The position numbers were made by a program, and so were the translations under genes. From the NCBI RefSeq assembly GCF_000378225.1, contig NZ_KB905141.1:511326-575325 (forward strand): 64,000 nucleotides of DNA, read 5' to 3'. This document shows positions 26,382 through 35,810 of the stretch, piece by piece (the first letter of the stretch is position 1; every line of letters begins with the position of its first letter). Source of the DNA: Methylophilus methylotrophus DSM 46235 = ATCC 53528. Its GTDB lineage: Bacteria; Pseudomonadota; Gammaproteobacteria; Burkholderiales; Methylophilaceae. Under the pieces are notes generated by a model. That model had not been told where the DNA came from, ran no database searches, and worked only from the letters and a program-made list of their open reading frames with translations.

Positions 26382-27608
26382 TTATTTTGCATGCTTCTTA
26401 CGATAGCTATCCAGGTAGCGGCCTATGCGTGTCATCGCCTCGGTCAGGTCATCCACATTAGGCAGGAACACTACCCTGAAATGATCAGGCGCTTTCCAGT
26501 TAAAGCCCGTGCCTTGAACCAGCAGTACTTTTTCTTCCAGCAATAAGTCGAGGATAAACTGCTGATCATCTTCGATCGGATACATCGCTGGATCCAACTT
26601 TGGAAACAGATACATGGCTGCAGCTGGCTTGACACAAGTCACGCCCGGCATGGAAGTGAGCATGTCGTAAGCCAGGTCACGCTGCTTGCACAAGCGGCCA
26701 CTGGGCGCGACCAGGTCATTAATACTCTGGTAACCGCCTAGTGCTGTCTGAATCGCCAGTTGCCCGGGCACATTGGCACACAAACGCATGGAGGCCAGCA
26801 TATTGAGGCCTTCGATATAATCCTTGGCATCCTTTTTATCGCCGGAGATAATCATCCAGCCTGAGCGGTAGCCACAGGCGCGGTAATTTTTGGACAAGCC
26901 GTTAAAGGTCACAAACAGCACATCGTCAGCCAGCGACGCGATGGACGTATGCGTGTTACCGTCATACAACACCTTGTCGTAAATCTCGTCGGCAAAAATC
27001 ACCAGGCTATGATGACGCGCAATCTCGATAATGCCTTCCAGCGTTTCTTTGGGATACAAGGCACCGGTCGGATTGTTAGGATTGATAATCACGATACCTT
27101 TGGTATTGGCCGTGATCTTGTTCTCAATATCCTTGAGGTCTGGCAGCCAGCCGGACTGCTCGTCACAGACGTAATGACGCGCCGTACCACCTGCCAGGTT
27201 CACTGCAGCGGTCCACAACGGATAATCCGGCATGGGCACCAGAATCTGGTCACCATTATTGAGCAAGCCCTGCATGGCCATCACAATGAGTTCAGACACA
27301 CCATTACCGATAATGATGTCGTCTATGGTCACCCCGGCAATGTTTTTTTGCTGGGTGTAATGCATAATCGCTTTGCGCGCCGCGAACAATCCTTTGGAAT
27401 CGGTATAACCCGAGGCCTGGTCCATATTATGGATCACGTCCTGGACAATTTCTTCGGGGGCATTAAAACCGAACGGCATGGGGTTGCCGATATTCAACTT
27501 GATAATGCGTTGCCCATCCTCTTCCATCTGGCGCGCACGTTGTAGGACAGGGCCGCGGATGTCGTAACAGACATTACTGAGTTTGCTGGATTTATTGACT
27601 GGCTGCAT
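26382..27608 (-). CDS. alaA: Alanine-synthesising aminotransferase AlaA
   Basis: Class I PLP aminotransferase, 408 residues. The N-terminus (KSSKLSNVCYDIRGPVLQ), LNIGNPMPFGF and IGNGVSELIVMAMQGLLN closely resemble E. coli AlaA (YfbQ), which transfers the amino group from glutamate to pyruvate. The PLP lysine lies in NGLSKNYRACGYRSGW. It precedes hom by 48 bases on the same strand. Broader substrate range (for example valine) cannot be excluded. Confidence 0.88.
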   Translation of the reverse strand: MQPVNKSSKLSNVCYDIRGPVLQRARQMEEDGQRIIKLNIGNPMPFGFNAPEEIVQDVIHNMDQASGYTDSKGLFAARKAIMHYTQQKNIAGVTIDDIIIGNGVSELIVMAMQGLLNNGDQILVPMPDYPLWTAAVNLAGGTARHYVCDEQSGWLPDLKDIENKITANTKGIVIINPNNPTGALYPKETLEGIIEIARHHSLVIFADEIYDKVLYDGNTHTSIASLADDVLFVTFNGLSKNYRACGYRSGWMIISGDKKDAKDYIEGLNMLASMRLCANVPGQLAIQTALGGYQSINDLVAPSGRLCKQRDLAYDMLTSMPGVTCVKPAAAMYLFPKLDPAMYPIEDDQQFILDLLLEEKVLLVQGTGFNWKAPDHFRVVFLPNVDDLTEAMTRIGRYLDSYRKKHAK

Positions 27609-27700
27609 CGCTCATTAACAAACACATCTTGCGTGTGTTAAGCTCTTAAAGTAAAACTTTCATTCTACCTGCAAACCCTTGCTACATCAATGAACCTTAG

Positions 27701-27715
27701 GACCTGAGTCAGGTC
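27701..27715. promoter_or_regulatory. 15-bp inverted repeat between alaA and the Mth938-domain gene
   Basis: GACCTGA-G-TCAGGTC, perfect 7-base arms around one base, in the 161-base divergent promoter region. A candidate operator for either gene; no regulator is assigned. Confidence 0.35.
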
Positions 27716-27769
27716 AGCTTGGAAAGACATCACAAGCAATGAACACTTCGTATCTGCCCTTGATATCTT

Positions 27770-28153
27770 ATGAAATTACACCTGCATACCAGTGATCAAC
27801 AATATCAAATCAATGGCGTGGATCATGACGCCGTCATCATTAATCGCCAGCGTTATGAACAAGCTGTGATTGTCAGTGAACAGGCTTGCAGTTCCGGTTG
27901 GTTCCAGGGGCCTTGGGAAGCGCTGGACGCGCAATCATTGGCACCCATCCTCGAGTTTAAACCGGAGGTGGTGTTACTAGGAACAGGCGATAAACAACGC
28001 TTTATCCATCCCAGGCAGATACAAGCATTTTTGTCTGACAACATTGCGGTGGAATGCATGACCACGGCAGCCGCTTGCCGTACGTTTAATATCCTGACGG
28101 CTGAAGGTCGCAAAGTCGTCGCAGCGCTGTTACTGGAAAAGCATCTGGGTTAA
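27770..28153 (+). CDS. Mth938-like (DUF498) domain protein
   Basis: 127-residue single-domain protein of the MTH938/DUF498 superfamily, related to mammalian NDUFAF3. Visible: VSEQACSSGWFQGPWEAL, PEVVLLGTGDKQRF and the C-terminal MTTAAACRTFNILTAEGRKVVAALLL. Bacterial function is not established. No signal peptide. The end lies seven bases from the convergent lipoprotein gene. Confidence 0.85.
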   Translation: MKLHLHTSDQQYQINGVDHDAVIINRQRYEQAVIVSEQACSSGWFQGPWEALDAQSLAPILEFKPEVVLLGTGDKQRFIHPRQIQAFLSDNIAVECMTTAAACRTFNILTAEGRKVVAALLLEKHLG

Positions 28154-28160
28154 GTAATAA

Positions 28161-28706
28161 TTATTGCGGCTTAAGGGTGACCTGCAGGCCATTGGCTGTG
28201 ACTTGAAAATCTGTCGGTTGATAGTGACGTCCTGCATAACTTAAATCTTCAGGCTTCACCTCATACAATACCAATTGGTTGAGCCACTTACTGCCAATAT
28301 CCTTGGTGATCTGCTGCACTAGGCCGTTCCATTGGCTATTGGCTCCATCCAGTTGAAAAGAATCCACTTCCGGCTGATCCAGTACAACGGCATTTCGCGC
28401 CTGGTCAAACTTCAGCAGCCCCGACAATCCCAGCTTACCTGTTGCAGCATTAGCCAGCAAATCACTCTGCACATTGGCATCCATCAAGGTATGAATCCTG
28501 CCTGAAGCAGGGTCTATGGACACTAGGGCATTGGATAACTGAATATGAAACACTTTCATGAACGTGAATGGCTTGGCCAGTTTGCTGTTTAATTTTTGCT
28601 GCAACTCTGCAGTATTCATGCTTAGCCTGCGTTCACCCATGCTCGCACAATGCGCTAGCAATGCAGCCAGCAAAACCAGCAATAAATAATTTTTTAAAAG
28701 ACGCAT
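28161..28706 (-). CDS. DUF1439 (YceB-like) lipoprotein
   Basis: 181 residues from ATG 28706. A lipoprotein signal with basic start (MRLLKNYLLL) ends in a lipobox (LLAHC, Cys20). The mature part resembles YceB/DUF1439 lipoproteins, a tubular lipid-binding-like fold, with a long internal stretch (FKMVF-type and VSIDPASGRIHTLMDANVQSDLLANA). Role unknown; probably attached to the outer membrane. Seventeen further upstream codons are in frame but would spoil the signal. Confidence 0.75.
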   Translation of the reverse strand: MRLLKNYLLLVLLAALLAHCASMGERRLSMNTAELQQKLNSKLAKPFTFMKVFHIQLSNALVSIDPASGRIHTLMDANVQSDLLANAATGKLGLSGLLKFDQARNAVVLDQPEVDSFQLDGANSQWNGLVQQITKDIGSKWLNQLVLYEVKPEDLSYAGRHYQPTDFQVTANGLQVTLKPQ

Positions 28707-28783
28707 TTGTAAGCCTTGGTTAACACTTGCAACGTTCGACAAAAATTGACATGACAAGTGCCGTCTACGATAAGATCAAAAAA

Positions 28784-29272
28784 ATGAAAAATAAACCCTA
28801 CGCACAATCCGGCTTTACCCTGGTCGAAATGGTCGTTGTGATATTGATTTTATCAGCGCTGGCAATCACTGCCTATGCGCGTATTGCCCATATTGACGTT
28901 CAGGCAAGACAAGCGTCTCTACAGTCATTTAAAGCAACTGTGGTTTCTGTCGCCACCATGGCCAAAGGCGTCTGCATGTCTGACCCACAATGTGCCGGCA
29001 ATCAACCCACCTCTTCAGCCGCCATTGAAGGCAATACCATTTACTTCAGTCACGGCTATCCGATGGGCTGGCGGGGCAATCAAGATGGCACAGGGACTTT
29101 GCAGCAGCTGCTAGAAGTCGGCAATTTTTCTGTGCAACCTTCACTGTCCGATAACAACCGCGCCATCTACTACCTGCAGGGCGCGAGGGATGCCAGCCGT
29201 TGCAAACTCGAATACACCATCTCCACCAGCACGTCAGGCCTGACCGTCAGCATTGATGATAGCGGCTGTTAG
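28784..29272 (+). CDS. Type IV pilin/pseudopilin-like protein
   Basis: 162 residues with a class III (prepilin) signal: short basic leader, then G10 cleaved before FTLVEMVVVILILSALAITAYARI, including the conserved Glu5 of the mature protein. The C-terminal half holds two cysteines near the end region (SRCKLEYT and DDSGC), possibly a disulfide loop as in pilins. The start is uncertain: ATG at 28784 gives a normal leader of ten residues, whereas 28751 adds eleven. TTGACA at 28746 and TAAGAT at 28771 are promoter-like but 19 bases apart. No pilus assembly genes are nearby. Confidence 0.82.
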   Translation: MKNKPYAQSGFTLVEMVVVILILSALAITAYARIAHIDVQARQASLQSFKATVVSVATMAKGVCMSDPQCAGNQPTSSAAIEGNTIYFSHGYPMGWRGNQDGTGTLQQLLEVGNFSVQPSLSDNNRAIYYLQGARDASRCKLEYTISTSTSGLTVSIDDSGC

Positions 29273-29289
29273 CTAGCCAGGCAAAACAA

Positions 29290-29317
29290 AGGCCATGTGC
29301 TTGTAAACACATGGCCT
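29290..29317. terminator. Inverted repeat between pilin-like gene and fabB
   Basis: AGGCCATGTG - CTTGTAAA - CACATGGCCT, perfect 10-base arms between convergent genes; the T tract is weak, so termination efficiency is uncertain. Confidence 0.65.
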
Positions 29318-29347
29318 GCTCATTTCAAAGCACCAAAAATGCGGCGC

Positions 29348-30574
29348 CTACAGATGCCTGGTCGACAAGGTCAAAGTCGCATTGGTACCGCCAAAACCAA
29401 AACTGTTGGAGAGCGCCGTTTGCAGTTTGGTTGAGGTGATTGGCGTACGCACAATATTCAAGCCTTCAGCAGCCGGATCCAGGTTATCAATATTGGCAGA
29501 GGCTGCAATAAAGCCATGTTGCATCATGAGCAAGGTATAAATCGCCTCGTTCACGCCAGCCGCGCCCAAAGCATGTCCTGACAACGACTTGGTGGAAGCA
29601 ATGGCTGTTCTGCTATTGCTGCCGAATACGGTCCGAATCGCTTCGAGCTCCTTGGTATCACCCACTGGCGTACTGGTGCCATGTGTGTTGATATAATCAA
29701 TTTCTTCCGGGTTTATGCCTTGCAAGGCCTGCTGCATACAGCGAACAGCCCCCTCCCCGCTCGGAGCCACCATGTCATAGCCATCCGAAGTCGCACCATA
29801 GCCCACTACTTCAGCATAGATATGGGCACCACGTGCCTTGGCATGCTCATACTCTTCAAGTACGACAATGCCGCCGCCGCCGGAAATGACAAAACCATCA
29901 CGATCCGCATCGTAGGTACGTGAAGCCTTTTCTGGCGTGTCGTTATATTTGCTGGACAATGCTCCCATGGCATCAAACAAGTAGCTCATGGTCCAGTGTT
30001 CTTCTTCACCACCGCCAGCAAATACAATGTCCTGCTTGTTTAGTTGGATTTGTTCTACGCCAGCGCCTATGCAATGCGCACTGGTTGAACAGGCAGAACT
30101 GATTCCGTAATTGACGCCTTTGATCTTGGCGCCAGTGGCCAGGCAAGCGGCAATGCCACTACTCATGGTTTTGGTCACCATATAAGGTCCGACACGGCGG
30201 ATCCCTTTTTCTGCCAGCGTATTGGTACCTTCGAGCATGCTTTCGGTAGAAGTTCCACCTGCACCGACAATCAGGCCGGTACGCACGTTGGATACGAGTT
30301 CCTCTGGCAGACCTGCATCAGCAATGGCTTCCTGCATGGCCAGCCAGGCATAAGCATGGCCTTTAGCCATAAAACGCAACAGTTTGCGATCTATCAGAGC
30401 CTCAACATCTAGATTTTTAATTGACCCGGCCACATGCGAACGCAAACCGCGCTCGGCATATTCCGGTTGATAGGTAATACCGGAGCGGCCTGCCTTGAGG
30501 CTGTCCAGTACTTCCTGTTTGTTATTACCAAGACTTGATACGATACCAAATCCTGTAATCACTACGCGACGCAT
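29348..30574 (-). CDS. fabB: 3-oxoacyl-ACP synthase I (FabB)
   Basis: Condensing enzyme of fatty-acid elongation needed for unsaturated chains. 408 residues, Cys-His-His triad: Cys162 ([12 protein letters not shown]), histidines in [12 protein letters not shown] and [11 protein letters not shown]. Twelve bases downstream of fabA, the classical fabA-fabB operon, which supports FabB rather than FabF. Confidence 0.95.
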   Translation of the reverse strand: MRRVVITGFGIVSSLGNNKQEVLDSLKAGRSGITYQPEYAERGLRSHVAGSIKNLDVEALIDRKLLRFMAKGHAYAWLAMQEAIADAGLPEELVSNVRTGLIVGAGGTSTESMLEGTNTLAEKGIRRVGPYMVTKTMSSGIAACLATGAKIKGVNYGISSACSTSAHCIGAGVEQIQLNKQDIVFAGGGEEEHWTMSYLFDAMGALSSKYNDTPEKASRTYDADRDGFVISGGGGIVVLEEYEHAKARGAHIYAEVVGYGATSDGYDMVAPSGEGAVRCMQQALQGINPEEIDYINTHGTSTPVGDTKELEAIRTVFGSNSRTAIASTKSLSGHALGAAGVNEAIYTLLMMQHGFIAASANIDNLDPAAEGLNIVRTPITSTKLQTALSNSFGFGGTNATLTLSTRHL

Positions 30575-30586
30575 TGCGCCTCCTTA

Positions 30587-31102
30587 CTAGAAATTGTCCG
30601 TGGTGGTAAATAACCCAACACGTAAATCACTGGCATTATAAATCTCACGGCCATCCACTTCCATACGTGCATCCGCGATACCCATCACCAATTTGCGCAT
30701 AATCACACGTTTCAAATCAATGTGGTAGCGCACAAGCTTGGCCGTTGGCAGCACCTGCCCTGTAAACTTAACTTCACCAGAGCCCAAGGCACGGCCGCGT
30801 CCGGGACCACCCTTCCAGCCCAAAAAGAAACCAACAAGTTGCCACATGGCATCCAGTCCCAGGCAGCCGGGCATGACAGGGTCACCGGTAAAATGACATT
30901 CAAAAAACCATAAATCCGGACGAATATCGAGTTCTGCAATAATTTCGCCCTGGCCGTATTTACCACCTTCGTCTGAAATTTTAACAATACGATCAAACAT
31001 CAGCATCGGTGGCAGTGGCAATTGCGCGTTACCTTCGCCAAACATCTCGCCGCGGCCGCAAGCCAACAACTCCTCTTTACTGAAACTACTTTTACTAGTC
31101 AT
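30587..31102 (-). CDS. fabA: 3-hydroxydecanoyl-ACP dehydratase/isomerase (FabA)
   Basis: Introduces the double bond at the C10 stage of fatty-acid synthesis by dehydration and trans-2 to cis-3 isomerisation. 171 residues with catalytic His70 ([14 protein letters not shown]) and Asp84 (LGLDAMWQL), the same positions as in E. coli. Operon with fabB. Confidence 0.96.
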   Translation of the reverse strand: MTSKSSFSKEELLACGRGEMFGEGNAQLPLPPMLMFDRIVKISDEGGKYGQGEIIAELDIRPDLWFFECHFTGDPVMPGCLGLDAMWQLVGFFLGWKGGPGRGRALGSGEVKFTGQVLPTAKLVRYHIDLKRVIMRKLVMGIADARMEVDGREIYNASDLRVGLFTTTDNF

Positions 31103-31214
31103 GTATTTTTAGATTTTTAGTATAAAACAATATTTTCGCCGGAAATTACGTTTAGTGAAAGCTTTTTGTCATGAAAACACTATACTGACCTGTATACATT
31201 TAATGGAAACATAG

Positions 31215-31246
31215 GTAAAATTCCTCAAATTGTTACGGAATTTTAC
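31215..31246. promoter_or_regulatory. Inverted repeat in the fabA-mxaR divergent promoter region
   Basis: GTAAAATTCC (31215-31224) and GGAATTTTAC (31237-31246), perfect 10-base arms spaced by 12. A second palindrome AATTGCGCAATT lies at 31302-31313. Both are candidate operators for the mxaRSACKL-like operon or fabA; the regulator is unknown. No gene is visible in this 264-base gap. Confidence 0.45.
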
Positions 31247-31366
31247 ATATTGAAAAATATCGCAGAAGCAAGGTTTCAATGATAATCTGTGACAACTTTG
31301 CAATTGCGCAATTACAATTTAGTTACAACTTACCTTCAATAATGATACTACGTCAGGAAATCAGGA

Positions 31367-32383
31367 ATGCATGATCAACAATTAGCCGATTGGCGTGCAC
31401 AAGCACTAAAACTTGAGTCAGAAGTGAATAAAGTCGTGGTAGGTCAGCAGAATCCTGTCCGCCTGATCACGATTGCCGTATTTGCACGGGGCCATGTGTT
31501 ACTGGAAGGCGATGTGGGCGTGGGCAAGACCACCTTGTTGCGTGCCTTCACCCGCGGCATCGGTGGTGGCTATCAACGTATTGAAGGCACCATTGACCTG
31601 ATGCCAAATGACCTGGTCTACCACACCTATTTGGGCGAAGATGGTAAACCCCATGTCAGCCCTGGTCCATTGTTAATGTCCGGCCAGGACCTGTCTATCT
31701 TCTTTTTCAACGAGATTAACCGCGCGCGTCCACAAGTGCACTCCCTGATGTTGCGTGTGATGGCAGAACGCACCCTGACGGCGTTTAACAAAGAACACTA
31801 TTTCCCGCACATGCTGGTATTTGCTGACCGCAACCAGGTGGAAAGAGAAGAAACCTTTGATATTCCATCTGCGGCGCGTGACCGCTTCATGATGGAAATC
31901 CCGATTGTCGTGCCGCCAGCGCACGATATTATGGAGTCATTGATTTTTGATACCCGTTTCCATGATGTTGATCAGTTGATTACCAATGTAGAACAAGACA
32001 TCCTGAAATTTGATCAGCTCAACAGCTTTGCCAAAGTGATCCAGGAAAACATTACCGCCAGCCCTGCCCTGCGCAAATATGCCCTGAACCTGTGGCTGGC
32101 AACCAAAGATCCACTGGCTTATGGCATCAAGGTTTCCAATGTCGATATGAAGCGCCTGGTATTATCAGGTGCCAGCCCGCGTGGTATGGGTATGCTGTTA
32201 CGCGCTGCGCGTGTCAACGCCTGGCTGAACGAGCGCGATGCCGTCGTCCCTGAGGATATCCACGCTGTATTCCATGAGACGATTGCTCACCGCCTGGTAT
32301 TCAGTCCGGTCTACGAAATGCGCCGTACAGAAATCGCACGTGAAATGCTGTCTGGCATCGTCAATGCTGTTGCAGCCCCTTAA
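31367..32383 (+). CDS. mxaR: MoxR-family AAA+ ATPase, MxaR-like
   Basis: 338 residues. Walker A GDVGVGKT at 48-55, Walker B region DLSIFFFNEINRARP, and the sensor and lid features of MoxR proteins. MoxR ATPases work with von Willebrand-factor-A proteins as chaperones that mature or insert cofactors; in methylotrophs MxaR heads mxaRSACKL, needed for active methanol dehydrogenase. The gene order that follows makes the MxaR assignment likely. The start ATG follows AGGA closely. Confidence 0.88.
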   Translation: MHDQQLADWRAQALKLESEVNKVVVGQQNPVRLITIAVFARGHVLLEGDVGVGKTTLLRAFTRGIGGGYQRIEGTIDLMPNDLVYHTYLGEDGKPHVSPGPLLMSGQDLSIFFFNEINRARPQVHSLMLRVMAERTLTAFNKEHYFPHMLVFADRNQVEREETFDIPSAARDRFMMEIPIVVPPAHDIMESLIFDTRFHDVDQLITNVEQDILKFDQLNSFAKVIQENITASPALRKYALNLWLATKDPLAYGIKVSNVDMKRLVLSGASPRGMGMLLRAARVNAWLNERDAVVPEDIHAVFHETIAHRLVFSPVYEMRRTEIAREMLSGIVNAVAAP

Positions 32384-32402
32384 GTAAATCGACTGTTTCC
32401 CT

Positions 32403-33260
32403 ATGGATTACATCAAGGAATTCAGCTACCACATCAGCTGGCGTTCACGCTCACGCCGCCCTGGTCGCCACAAAAGCAACCAGCGCGGCATGGGCATGGA
32501 GTTTCGGGGGCATACGACCTTATTGTCCTATCCTGACCCACGCCGGATTGATATACGCCAGACCATACGCGACCCCATGGAACAGGTGTATGTGCGCATT
32601 TTCAACCAGAAAAGTGCAACGCCAGTCTTTGTGCTTTGCGATCTTTCTGGTTCCATGCAATACGGGGTCCCTCATACCAAACTGACCACCGCAGCGGAGA
32701 TCACGCGCTCAGTCGCACAGTCAGCCACGCGTAACGGCGACCCGGTGGCGTTTGTCGGTTTTGATGATGAGTTACGTGACGAATGGCTGAGTACCCTCTC
32801 AGCCAGGCCACATAATATGCTGGATCTGGCAGCTCGGCTGGAAAATCATTTGCCGAATGAAGTCGGGGCTGGTGCACTGATCCATAGTGCCAGCTTGCTA
32901 CCGCGCGAACGTGCATTGATTTTTATGGTGTCTGATTTTCATATGCCTCTTGAGCAACTGGAAGAAGCGTTGTTGCTGATGTTGCGCCATCACATTGTGC
33001 CCGTCGTGCTCTGGAACAGTTCCGAATACAAAGACCTGCCGGAATTTGGAGTCACCAGTATCAATGACCCGGAAACCGGGGAACGTCGTACCTTGTTCCT
33101 GCGCGCCGCCTATCGTCAACGTATCCTGGATACCTTTGCCGCGCGCCGCCAGGCTATTGAAGATATTTTTATGAAATTTGATATGCAGCCCTTTTTTGTG
33201 GAAGACACGTTTGACGCCGATTTACTGTCCGACTATTTCCATCAATATGTGACTGTGTGA
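32403..33260 (+). CDS. mxaS: DUF58/vWA protein, MxaS-like
   Basis: 285-residue soluble DUF58 protein. The N-terminal ISWRSRSRRPGRHKSNQRGMG segment and a von Willebrand A fold with MIDAS motif DLSGS (Asp80, Ser82, Ser84) are visible. DUF58 proteins are usual partners of MoxR ATPases; this one is second in the operon, as MxaS is in known clusters. Twelve bases separate it from mxaA. Confidence 0.85.
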   Translation: MDYIKEFSYHISWRSRSRRPGRHKSNQRGMGMEFRGHTTLLSYPDPRRIDIRQTIRDPMEQVYVRIFNQKSATPVFVLCDLSGSMQYGVPHTKLTTAAEITRSVAQSATRNGDPVAFVGFDDELRDEWLSTLSARPHNMLDLAARLENHLPNEVGAGALIHSASLLPRERALIFMVSDFHMPLEQLEEALLLMLRHHIVPVVLWNSSEYKDLPEFGVTSINDPETGERRTLFLRAAYRQRILDTFAARRQAIEDIFMKFDMQPFFVEDTFDADLLSDYFHQYVTV

Positions 33261-33272
33261 GGAAAGCGATTG

Positions 33273-34250
33273 ATGAAAGCGCCTAAATCCCTGTTCTCTT
33301 GCCTGTTGGCAATCACATTGGCCTTTACCACCTTGCCAGTCACCGCAGATGTGGTATTGCCAAGCGTAGACAGCAAATACGTTTCCATCCGGGAAATCAA
33401 CCCTACCCGTGACGCCGGCTATGTGGTGGGCGACAAGCTGGAGCGCACGATTATCCTGACAGTGAAAAAGCCTTATGAGCTGATTGAGGAGTCCCTGCCC
33501 ATTGTGGGCTACGAGCACCGTTACCGTGGACAGGTGTCAGGCATAGAACTGGCCAATATCAGCACTGAGGAGGAAAGCTTTTCTGATCGCAGTGTGCATA
33601 AAATTCATCTGACTTATCAGGTATTCAAGTCTGGCCGTGTGGCGAAGCCTGCCATCTTGCGGGGCGAGATTGTGAAACTGCGCCATAATGGCAAAACCGA
33701 AATTCGGCAAGTGCGCTTTCCATCATTCAATTTCAGAACATCGCCTTTATCCGTTTACGGTGAAGTGAACCTGAAAAACGAAATGAGTCCATTCATTCCA
33801 CCGTTCACCATCAGCACTGTCAGAGAGTATCAGATCATCAAAGTGGCAGCCGGTGTACTTGTGCTGAGCCTGCTCGGGTTGCTGTATATCCTGGGAGCCC
33901 ATACCTGGCTGCCACGCATGGGAGGTGCATTTGCCAAGGCTTACCGCAAGGTAGGGCATTTGCCAGAGAATGCTGAAGGGTTGCAGCAATCTATCAACGT
34001 GATACATCAGGCGATCCACCAAGTGGCCGGACACAGTGTATTCAGCAATAACATAGACCAATTTTTACAGGAAAAACCTGCCTACCAGCCTGCCAAGCCA
34101 GAAATCGAGCGTTTCTTTAGCTTGTCACGCCAGGTCTTTTTTGATACCAAAACCCCATTAGAACTGGGAATGCCAGCAAAACAGTGGTTGCGCACCTTCT
34201 GCCGCCACATGCGTGATTGCGAACGTGGTCTGATACCAGAGGTGAAATAG
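33273..34250 (+). CDS. mxaA: MxaA-like methanol dehydrogenase maturation protein
   Basis: 325 residues from the ATG at 33273; GAGGAAAG is correctly spaced before it, and a TTG directly upstream is not preferred. Signal peptide to about residue 25 (TLPVTADVV), a periplasmic beta-rich domain, one transmembrane segment at about 192-212 (IIKVAAGVLVLSLLGLLYIL) and a cytoplasmic C-terminal region. Mutants in mxaA, K and L in Methylobacterium make dehydrogenase lacking calcium, so a metal-insertion role is the family expectation; the protein itself shows no obvious metal motif. Confidence 0.8.
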   Translation: MKAPKSLFSCLLAITLAFTTLPVTADVVLPSVDSKYVSIREINPTRDAGYVVGDKLERTIILTVKKPYELIEESLPIVGYEHRYRGQVSGIELANISTEEESFSDRSVHKIHLTYQVFKSGRVAKPAILRGEIVKLRHNGKTEIRQVRFPSFNFRTSPLSVYGEVNLKNEMSPFIPPFTISTVREYQIIKVAAGVLVLSLLGLLYILGAHTWLPRMGGAFAKAYRKVGHLPENAEGLQQSINVIHQAIHQVAGHSVFSNNIDQFLQEKPAYQPAKPEIERFFSLSRQVFFDTKTPLELGMPAKQWLRTFCRHMRDCERGLIPEVK

Positions 34251-34254
34251 CATC

Positions 34255-35241
34255 ATGGCATTCAATCACCCCTGGTTACTCTGGGCCATTCCGCTGGCGT
34301 TATTGCCACTGCTGCTGGAGCGCTCACATAGCAAACATTACTCATGGATAGGCCTGCTACCACCTGACCCGCTTTCCAGCCTGATCGGCCTGCTGTTAAA
34401 AATACTGGCTGCGCTGAGTATTCTGTTCGTCATTCTTGGCCTGGCAGGTCCACATACACTGGAACAACAGGTGCAGCGGACCGGGATTGGCGCACAGATC
34501 GGCCTGGTACTGGACCGCAGCGCCAGTATGGATGACCAGTTTGTCGGCGACAAGGATGGCCATATCGGTGAAACCAAGTCGGTGGCCGCAGCGCGTATCA
34601 TCACCAACTTTATTCAAAGTCGTAAAAACGACATGATGGGGGTCATTACCTTCAGTAACTCTGCCATGTATGTATTACCACTTACCGAGAATAAAGAAGC
34701 TGTCCTGTCTGCTGTGCAGGCTACGGCAGGTAATTCGCTGTTCCAGACCAATATTGGTGGCGGTCTGACCAGTGCGGTGGAACTGTTCAAGAATGTCCCA
34801 GACTCAGGTTCACGCGCCATTATCCTGATTTCGGATGGTGCTGGCCGTGTCAGTGACATGGTGCAACAGAAATTACGTGACTGGTTGCAGCGTTATAACA
34901 TCGGCCTGTACTGGATTGTCTTGCGCCAGCCGGGCGGCATCACGATTTTTGACCCGAAATATACCGAAAGCGGTTATGACGGTAACATGCCGACTGAAGT
35001 CATCCTCTATCAATACTTCCAGACATTACGCACGCCATTCAACGCCTATGAGGCCTCTGACCCGAAGTCCCTTGAAGCCGCGATTGCCGACATTAACAGT
35101 AAAGAAAAAAAACCGATTCAATATATGGAAAAAATCCCCGGCCATGATTACACCAACGTGTGTTACTGGATTGCAATCATCATGATTGCCATTCTGCTGG
35201 CTGTTAAATATCTGGAGATCAACACATGGCGCTCAGCGTAA
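34255..35241 (+). CDS. mxaC: vWA-domain membrane protein, MxaC-like
   Basis: 328 residues: N-terminal membrane segments (about 5-22 and 44-64), a von Willebrand A domain with complete MIDAS DRSAS (Asp87, Ser89, Ser91), and a C-terminal transmembrane helix (CYWIAIIMIAILLAVKYL). This is the BatA-like topology with the vWA domain facing the periplasm. It overlaps mxaK by 16 bases. Confidence 0.85.
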   Translation: MAFNHPWLLWAIPLALLPLLLERSHSKHYSWIGLLPPDPLSSLIGLLLKILAALSILFVILGLAGPHTLEQQVQRTGIGAQIGLVLDRSASMDDQFVGDKDGHIGETKSVAAARIITNFIQSRKNDMMGVITFSNSAMYVLPLTENKEAVLSAVQATAGNSLFQTNIGGGLTSAVELFKNVPDSGSRAIILISDGAGRVSDMVQQKLRDWLQRYNIGLYWIVLRQPGGITIFDPKYTESGYDGNMPTEVILYQYFQTLRTPFNAYEASDPKSLEAAIADINSKEKKPIQYMEKIPGHDYTNVCYWIAIIMIAILLAVKYLEINTWRSA

Positions 35242-35765
35242 AAAAACTGGTCATCGGCCTGATAGTAATAGCGGTGGCTGCTACCGCCGCTATCCTCTAC
35301 ACATGGCAACGCATTGAGCAGGCAGACGCTTTTAACCAGGCCATTCTATCGGCAAAAACACCCCAGACTGACCTGCAAAGCTTTGAAGCAAAATATGCAG
35401 TTGCTTACTGGCTAGCCAAACATGAACGTTACAAGGAGGCCACATTGCTGTTCGCCAAGCTGATCGACGGCTCAACGCCTACTCAACGCGCAGCCATTCT
35501 GCACAATATTGGAAACATTTTTTTCCTGAAAGCCATTCAGGTCACCGGTGGCAATGACAACAGCACACGCGATGAGGTGGAATACCTGCTGACACAGGCT
35601 GCCAGCTCTTATAAAAACGCCCTCAAGGCAGATAATAGTCATTGGGGCACACGTCGTAACTACGATCGTGTCATGAGCCTGTTACCGGAGAAACCCACAC
35701 CAGGCGTAGGTGAATCAGAGAACCCAGGCCTGATCATGGGCAACATTCCAAACGGTCTGCCTTAA
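35226..35765 (+). CDS. mxaK: MxaK-like membrane-anchored TPR protein
   Basis: 179 residues with an N-terminal transmembrane anchor (about 7-27) and helical repeats resembling TPR, including the sequence HWGTRRNYDRVMSLLPE typical of MxaK and related BatC-type partners. It starts inside the end of mxaC. Expected role is as partner of the vWA proteins in methanol dehydrogenase metal insertion. Confidence 0.8.
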   Translation: MALSVKKLVIGLIVIAVAATAAILYTWQRIEQADAFNQAILSAKTPQTDLQSFEAKYAVAYWLAKHERYKEATLLFAKLIDGSTPTQRAAILHNIGNIFFLKAIQVTGGNDNSTRDEVEYLLTQAASSYKNALKADNSHWGTRRNYDRVMSLLPEKPTPGVGESENPGLIMGNIPNGLP

Positions 35766-35810
35766 TCAGAAGTTTATTAGAACGTCCATTCACATCATTA
35801 ACTTGCACTT

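Noticed and set aside
28746-28776. Promoter TTGACA ... TAAGAT for the pilin-like gene
   Set aside because: Spacing of 19 bases is too long and it would leave almost no leader before the preferred start; not listed as a feature.
31323-31351. Extended -10 promoter TTACAA-N17-TACTAC before mxaR
   Set aside because: Predicted start would lie only about nine bases before the ATG, inside the ribosome-binding site.
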